Shown here one piece after another: positions 60,417-64,000 of a stretch of 64,000 nucleotides of DNA (within the stretch, counting starts at the first letter, position 1; each line of letters starts with the position of its first letter). Source of the DNA: DASZTV01 sp035548125 (GTDB taxonomy: Bacteria > Actinomycetota > Actinomycetes > JAFAQI01); the NCBI GenBank assembly GCA_035548125.1, contig DASZTV010000066.1, forward strand, positions 23,311 to 87,310. The letters run 5' to 3'. The notes beneath the pieces are model-generated. The model made no database searches and was not told the origin of the DNA. It saw only the letters and a program-made list of their open reading frames with translations. The translations under genes and the position numbers were made by a program.

Positions 60417-61592
60417 TTACGCGGCGGGCTCGGCGTCTCCGGTCGTCGTCCCGGTCGGCACGCCACTGGCCGGGACGTAGAACGGAAGCGAGTGCGCGGC
60501 GTGTGCCTTCGTACGGCCCACGAACACCCGGTAGTGGATGTTGTGACGCTGCGCCTCCGGCACCGTGACGCTCACTGTCAGCGTGCTGTCGAGGGTCGCG
60601 GTCTGTGACCCCTTCCGGCCACCGGGGCGGCGCACGGTGACGAGGTCTCCCGCCTGCCCGCCGGCAACCTTGATCGTGATCGTCGCCCTGCGGGCGCCAG
60701 GGACGGGAGGCGGCACGTTCACCGTGATGATCGGGACAACCCGCACCTGCGCGACCGTGCTGTGCACGTGTCGCCCGGAGTGCAACACCAGCCGCAGGTT
60801 GTGATCGATCCCGGACACCGTGAAGCGCACCGAGCCGTCACTGGCCGTCTGCTGCGGGCCGAGCCTGCTCCATCCGGGCACGCCCACGCGCCGGTAGCGC
60901 AGTCCGACCCGCCGATCCGCAATCGGCGCAGCATCGGCGCCGTCGAGCTGACCGGTGACGGTAACGGTGCCGCCCACCATGACCTTCGGCGCGCTCAGAC
61001 TGATCGCGAGGGTTGCACCCGCCAGCGGTCCGTCGCCGATCGGCACCGTCGGAGTCGGCGTCGGCGTCGGGGTCGACACCGGCGTCTCGGTCGGCGTGAG
61101 AGACGGCGACGGAGTCGAGGTGACGCCTGCCGTCGGGCTGCTGCTGGCGGTGGCTGTGGGAGTCGTCACCGCCGGCGAGCGTGAGGCCTCGGGCGACGCC
61201 GAGCTGCTCGACGGGACGGGTGCGGGCGCGGACGCAGGAGGCTGCGCCGTGGTGACAGGCGTGGCGAGGTGCGCGTGGTGGTGCTTCGGCGCGGGTACGC
61301 CAATGCTCCCGAGCGCGTTGTGCAAGGTCCGCTGCGCCGAGTCCGGAAGGTGATCGGTGTAGGCCGCGGCGACGCCGCCGGTCAACCCGACGATGACCAC
61401 TGCGGCGGTACCGCTGGCGACCACGCGAGCGGCGGAACGGCGAAGCGGCGGTGCGCCGGTAGTGGCGGCCCGGAATGCGGCCAGCGCCTCGGCCTCGCCC
61501 GCGAGCTCCTCCGGTGTGGCGGGGCCGGTGATCGCCTTGACGACCGGGTCGTCACGGAAGCGCGAAAGGTCGTCGTCTCGGCGACGCATCAC
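60417..61592 (-). CDS. Anti-sigma-like membrane protein with Ig-like extracellular domain
   Basis: A 391-residue protein. The cytoplasmic N-terminus (~50 residues, ITGPATPEELAGEAEALAAFR) is followed by one membrane helix (VVASGTAAVVIVGLTGGVAAAY), a Pro/Ser/Thr-rich linker, and Ig-like repeats (VGLRYRRVGVPGWSRLG...SDGSVRFTVSG). The start overlaps the sigma factor stop (ATGA). The layout suggests an anti-sigma factor that senses signals outside the cell. The Ig-like part resembles the secreted protein two genes upstream. Confidence 0.65.
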   Translation of the reverse strand: MMRRRDDDLSRFRDDPVVKAITGPATPEELAGEAEALAAFRAATTGAPPLRRSAARVVASGTAAVVIVGLTGGVAAAYTDHLPDSAQRTLHNALGSIGVPAPKHHHAHLATPVTTAQPPASAPAPVPSSSSASPEASRSPAVTTPTATASSSPTAGVTSTPSPSLTPTETPVSTPTPTPTPTVPIGDGPLAGATLAISLSAPKVMVGGTVTVTGQLDGADAAPIADRRVGLRYRRVGVPGWSRLGPQQTASDGSVRFTVSGIDHNLRLVLHSGRHVHSTVAQVRVVPIITVNVPPPVPGARRATITIKVAGGQAGDLVTVRRPGGRKGSQTATLDSTLTVSVTVPEAQRHNIHYRVFVGRTKAHAAHSLPFYVPASGVPTGTTTGDAEPAA

Positions 61593-62275
61593 ACCACCTC
61601 CGACGACGTGACCCGCGGGTCATGGGAAAGGGCTCGCAGCCCTCGATGAACGCTCACCCGGACCGCGCCGGGTGACTTGCCGACGATCTGCGCCACGGTC
61701 GGGACGTCAAGCCCCGCGACGACGCGCAACATCACCATTTCTGCCTGCTCGGGGGGAAGGGTCGCGACCAGCTCGAGCGCTCGCGCGGTCGAGATCTCCT
61801 CGAGCGCGCCGGCCTCGGCGGCAGGTGCGACCGGCTGGTGTCCGGTCTGCGAGACGTCGGGAACGGGGACTGCGGGGCGAGCAGCGGCAGCGCGCGCCGC
61901 ATCGATCGCCCGGTGTCGCGCGAGCGTGAACAACCAGGCGCGGAAACCGTCGGCGTTCCCGATGAAGCTTCTGAGATCCCGTACGACCTGCAGCCAGGTC
62001 TCGGCCGCGACATCCTCACAGGCCCCCCCACTACGTACGCGCAGATAGCGGAGCAAGCTCGGCTGCAGCGACCGCCAGAGTTCTGCGAACCCTGATTCGT
62101 CGCCGGCTCGCGCGCGACGAAGTGCGTCGTCCAGCGGCTCGTCGGCCCGGTCCGCCTGGGGACCGAGCCGACGAGCGCGACGCGCAGGGAACGTAGGAAT
62201 CTGCCCCGGGTTCCCTTCATGTCGACGACCGACGCCGCTGAGCGGAAGTGCCTCAGCCGACGGTGACGACACCAC
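61589..62275 (-). CDS. ECF-type sigma-70 factor
   Basis: A sigma factor of up to 228 residues. Region 2: DESGFAELWRSLQPSLLRYLRV...AWLFTLARHRAIDAARAA; region 4: LPPEQAEMVMLRVVAGLDVPTVAQIVGKSPGAVRVSVHRGLRAL. The first ~45 residues from the GTG at 62275 do not look conserved and overlap the end of the preceding secreted-protein gene by 23 bases, so the true start may be later. Directly followed by the anti-sigma-like gene. Confidence 0.88.
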   Translation of the reverse strand: MVSSPSAEALPLSGVGRRHEGNPGQIPTFPARRARRLGPQADRADEPLDDALRRARAGDESGFAELWRSLQPSLLRYLRVRSGGACEDVAAETWLQVVRDLRSFIGNADGFRAWLFTLARHRAIDAARAAAARPAVPVPDVSQTGHQPVAPAAEAGALEEISTARALELVATLPPEQAEMVMLRVVAGLDVPTVAQIVGKSPGAVRVSVHRGLRALSHDPRVTSSEVV

Positions 62276-62999
62276 TCTGGCACCCGTTGAAGTTCGGGCC
62301 GCCGGTGAACACCAGCTGGAACTCCTCGGGAGCAGAGGGCGCCCCCACGCCGAAGTTGACCATGCCGTGCCGGTTGGTACGACGGGTCTTCACCGTCGTC
62401 CAGGTGGCGCTGCCGGCCACTCGCTCCTGCAGCTCGACCTTACGACGTTCGAGGGCGTGTCCGCTGCCCCGAAGCTGTCCCATGATCCGGGCGTGTCCGT
62501 TGTGGCGGGTCCGCTCGCGGATCGACAGCGTGCTGTCGCGGAGCACGTGGACCGTCGCCAGCTTGCTCGCGGCGGCCACCCGCGAGTGGGCGCTGGCCGG
62601 CGCCGGAGCGGGCGTGGTCGCCGTCGGGACCCGGAAGATCAGGCGGTAGTGGGTGGTGCGCTTCGGGGTGACCGTGAAGCTCACGCTGCCGTCGTTGCCG
62701 GTCGTCGCCGAGGCGATCCGGTGCCCGTGCCACTTGCCGGCCGCGCGCGCCCGCAGGTAGACGGTGTCACCGGCGGCGACGACGCCGCCCTGGGTGAGCA
62801 CGCCGCTGACGCTGTCGGAGTCGCCAGGGTGGATCGACGGCTGCGCCACCGCGATCGACAGCGCGTAACCGTTCGACGGAACGGGCGTGGGGGTGTCAGC
62901 GGCCGCTGGGCCGGCCGCCGACACCAGCGCCACGCCGCTCGAGGCGGTCAACGCGAGCGCCGCAACGGACGTGATGCGGCGGGATCTGGATGAAGTCAT
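62253..62999 (-). CDS. Secreted Ig-like domain protein of the sigma operon
   Basis: A 248-residue exported protein with a signal peptide (to about PAAADTP). Two Ig-like repeats follow: VYLRARAAGKWHGHR...NDGSVSFTVTPKRTTHYRLIF and VELQERVAGSATWTTV...NRHGMVNFGV. Similar to the extracellular part of the anti-sigma-like protein. ATG 62999 with AGGAAGG upstream. Overlaps the sigma gene by 23 bases. Function unknown; perhaps a ligand or surface partner in the signalling system. Confidence 0.7.
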   Translation of the reverse strand: MTSSRSRRITSVAALALTASSGVALVSAAGPAAADTPTPVPSNGYALSIAVAQPSIHPGDSDSVSGVLTQGGVVAAGDTVYLRARAAGKWHGHRIASATTGNDGSVSFTVTPKRTTHYRLIFRVPTATTPAPAPASAHSRVAAASKLATVHVLRDSTLSIRERTRHNGHARIMGQLRGSGHALERRKVELQERVAGSATWTTVKTRRTNRHGMVNFGVGAPSAPEEFQLVFTGGPNFNGCQSGVVTVG

Positions 63000-63081
63000 G
63001 GCCCTTCCTGTTCGTCTGGCCCACGAGGGCTGGGTGAAGGAGGCGATGGGGCTTCCACGCGAGACAGCGGCGGACCGAAAC

Positions 63082-63202
63082 CGCGCGTTACACCGACCGC
63101 GATTGCCGCTTCGCCGCGTTAGAGCAAGGCCAGGCGGCAATCGCGCGTTACACCCGACCCCAATTGCCGCTTCGCCGCGTTAGAGCGCGGCCAGGCGGCA
63201 GT
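63082..63202. repeat. Two tandem ~60-bp repeats, each with an inner hairpin
   Basis: Unit 1 63082-63141 and unit 2 63142-63202 are near-identical (start CGCGCGTTACACC; end GGCCAGGCGGCA). Within each, ATTGCCGC pairs with GCGGCAAT (GCGGCAGT in unit 2). A partial third copy (CGCGCG) follows. They sit between the divergent sigma-operon and GNAT genes, so they could carry binding sites or act as double terminators. Confidence 0.6.
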
Positions 63203-63227
63203 CGCGCGGGCGGCTAGCGTCTGCGCG

Positions 63228-63770
63228 ATGAGCGCGCCGACGTTCCGGCTGGCCACCGTCGACGATGTGCCGGCGATCGTCGCCCTCGTCGAGTCGGCGT
63301 ACCGGGGAGAGTCGAGCCGGGCCGGCTGGACCACCGAGGCCGACCTGCTCGACGGCCAGCGCACCGACGCCGACGCCGTGCGCGGAACGATCGAGGCCGA
63401 GGACCGGGTGGTCCTGCTCGCCCACGGCGCCGCTGGCGAGCTGCTGGGATGCTGCGAGCTCCGCGAGCGGCCAGCCAAAGTCGCGTACTTCGGGATGTTC
63501 GCCGTCGTACCCACCGTGCAGGGAGGCGGCATCGGGCGCACCGTGCTCGAGGAATCCGAGCGCTGGGTGGCGCAGACGTGGGGCGCCACAACGATGGAGA
63601 TGACCGTGCTCGCCCAGCGTGAGGACCTGATCGCCTGGTATGAGCGGCGGGGCTACCGGCGTACCGGCAAGACCGAGCCGTTCCCGTACGGAGACGAGGG
63701 GTTCGGCCTGCCGCGACGGCCCGACCTCTACTTCGTCCTACTAGAGAAAGAGCTCAGCCGTCCGTCCTGA
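63228..63770 (+). CDS. GNAT-family N-acetyltransferase
   Basis: A 180-residue acetyltransferase. Motif A, the acetyl-CoA site, is FAVVPTVQGGGIGRTVLEESE; motif B is LIAWYERRGYRRTGKTEPFP. Similar GNATs act on small amines or peptides; substrate unknown. It reads away from the sigma operon, downstream of the tandem repeats. Confidence 0.85.
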   Translation: MSAPTFRLATVDDVPAIVALVESAYRGESSRAGWTTEADLLDGQRTDADAVRGTIEAEDRVVLLAHGAAGELLGCCELRERPAKVAYFGMFAVVPTVQGGGIGRTVLEESERWVAQTWGATTMEMTVLAQREDLIAWYERRGYRRTGKTEPFPYGDEGFGLPRRPDLYFVLLEKELSRPS

Positions 63771-63890
63771 ACCGGACATCTCGTTATTTGTGTCCCACGC
63801 GTAACTCAAGCACACCGAGGAACCGGTCGAACTACCCGTAGCGGTGCCATGTGGGCGTCGCGAGCGTTGCACGTGCCGAAGGGATCGTTG

Positions 63891-64000
63891 ATGAACAGCA
63901 GGTCGAGTCGCTTCCACCTGGCAGCCAAGCGGACGTCCGCGATCGCGGTGGTCACCGCAGTCATCGCCTCGCTCGCCGCGACGCTGACCGCGACGCCGGC
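63891..64000 (+). CDS. N-terminus of a secreted protein, cut by the window edge
   Basis: ATG at 63891 with AAGGGA a few bases upstream opens a frame that runs to the edge. It encodes a typical signal peptide: a basic start (MNSRSSRFHLAAKRTS) and a hydrophobic core (AIAVVTAVIASLAATLTA). The mature protein lies outside. The 120 bases before it (63771-63890) should hold its promoter but nothing stands out. Confidence 0.6.
   Translation, partial: MNSRSSRFHLAAKRTSAIAVVTAVIASLAATLTATP

Overview
The window is a GC-rich, densely packed chromosomal segment of an actinobacterium. Evidence: a WhiB regulator, a mycobacterial-type Crp, an RsiG-type c-di-GMP protein, a MarP periplasmic protease, a resuscitation-promoting factor behind a c-di-AMP riboswitch, frequent GTG starts, ATGA/GTGA gene overlaps and several leaderless promoters. 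From memory, gene order matches Mycobacterium tuberculosis Rv3659c-Rv3683 (pilus ATPase, Ssd, HAD, holin-like, EphE, MarP, NUDIX, TlpA, Nth, Crp, MBL, RidA, DUF4177, ArsA pair, WhiB4, PonA2, phosphoesterase) and then the asd/ask, recR/ybaB, dnaX and tadA neighbourhoods. WhiB beside two ArsA-type ATPases is also the Streptomyces wblA context. The genus cannot be fixed from the sequence.

Layout. 1-9.6 kb: tad pilus/septum genes, HAD hydrolase, membrane-stress and redox genes, nth, rsiG, crp. 9.6-11.2 kb: an accessory scar with an RHS fragment, a YefM/YoeB toxin-antitoxin pair and a truncated conjugative-element gene. 11.2-17.0 kb: a minus-strand operon DUF4177-RidA-NUDIX-MBL-cyclase/AAA/TPR. 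17.2-23.8 kb: whiB, two ArsA-like ATPases, a PASTA penicillin-binding protein, YqeY and a phosphoesterase. 23.8-29.5 kb: tRNA-Pro, an SDR/SDR/flavin-enzyme operon, a SpoIIE-type phosphatase and a saccharopine-dehydrogenase-like protein. 29.6-37.2 kb: ybaB, recR, a giant frameshifted surface protein, ask and asd in one direction. 37.3-46.2 kb: an ECF sigma factor with a beta-propeller partner, dnaX, SRP RNA, tRNA-Ser, rpf, a CPBP protease, a cutinase-vWA-PKD protein and a second tRNA-Ser. 46.2-51.4 kb: tadA with two associated proteins, then assimilatory sulfate reduction (sulfite reductase, Zn ribbon, leader peptide, CysH, sirohydrochlorin chelatase). 51.4-64 kb: secreted and membrane proteins of unknown function, MarR/MMPL, VOC, a ceramidase-MBL pair, a sigma/anti-sigma operon with immunoglobulin-like partners, GNAT, and the start of a secreted protein.

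Themes. Three second-messenger systems are visible: cAMP (Crp, class IIIb-like cyclase), c-di-GMP (RsiG) and c-di-AMP (riboswitch on rpf). Cell-envelope functions recur (MarP, PonA, Rpf, cutinase, tad pilus). The least described material is a pair of paralogous secreted proteins on either side of a MarR/MMPL locus, the cutinase-vWA-PKD fusion, and the roughly 1,400-residue frameshifted glycine-rich/IPT/membrane protein between recR and ask. No rRNA, CRISPR array, intact prophage or intact insertion sequence was seen.
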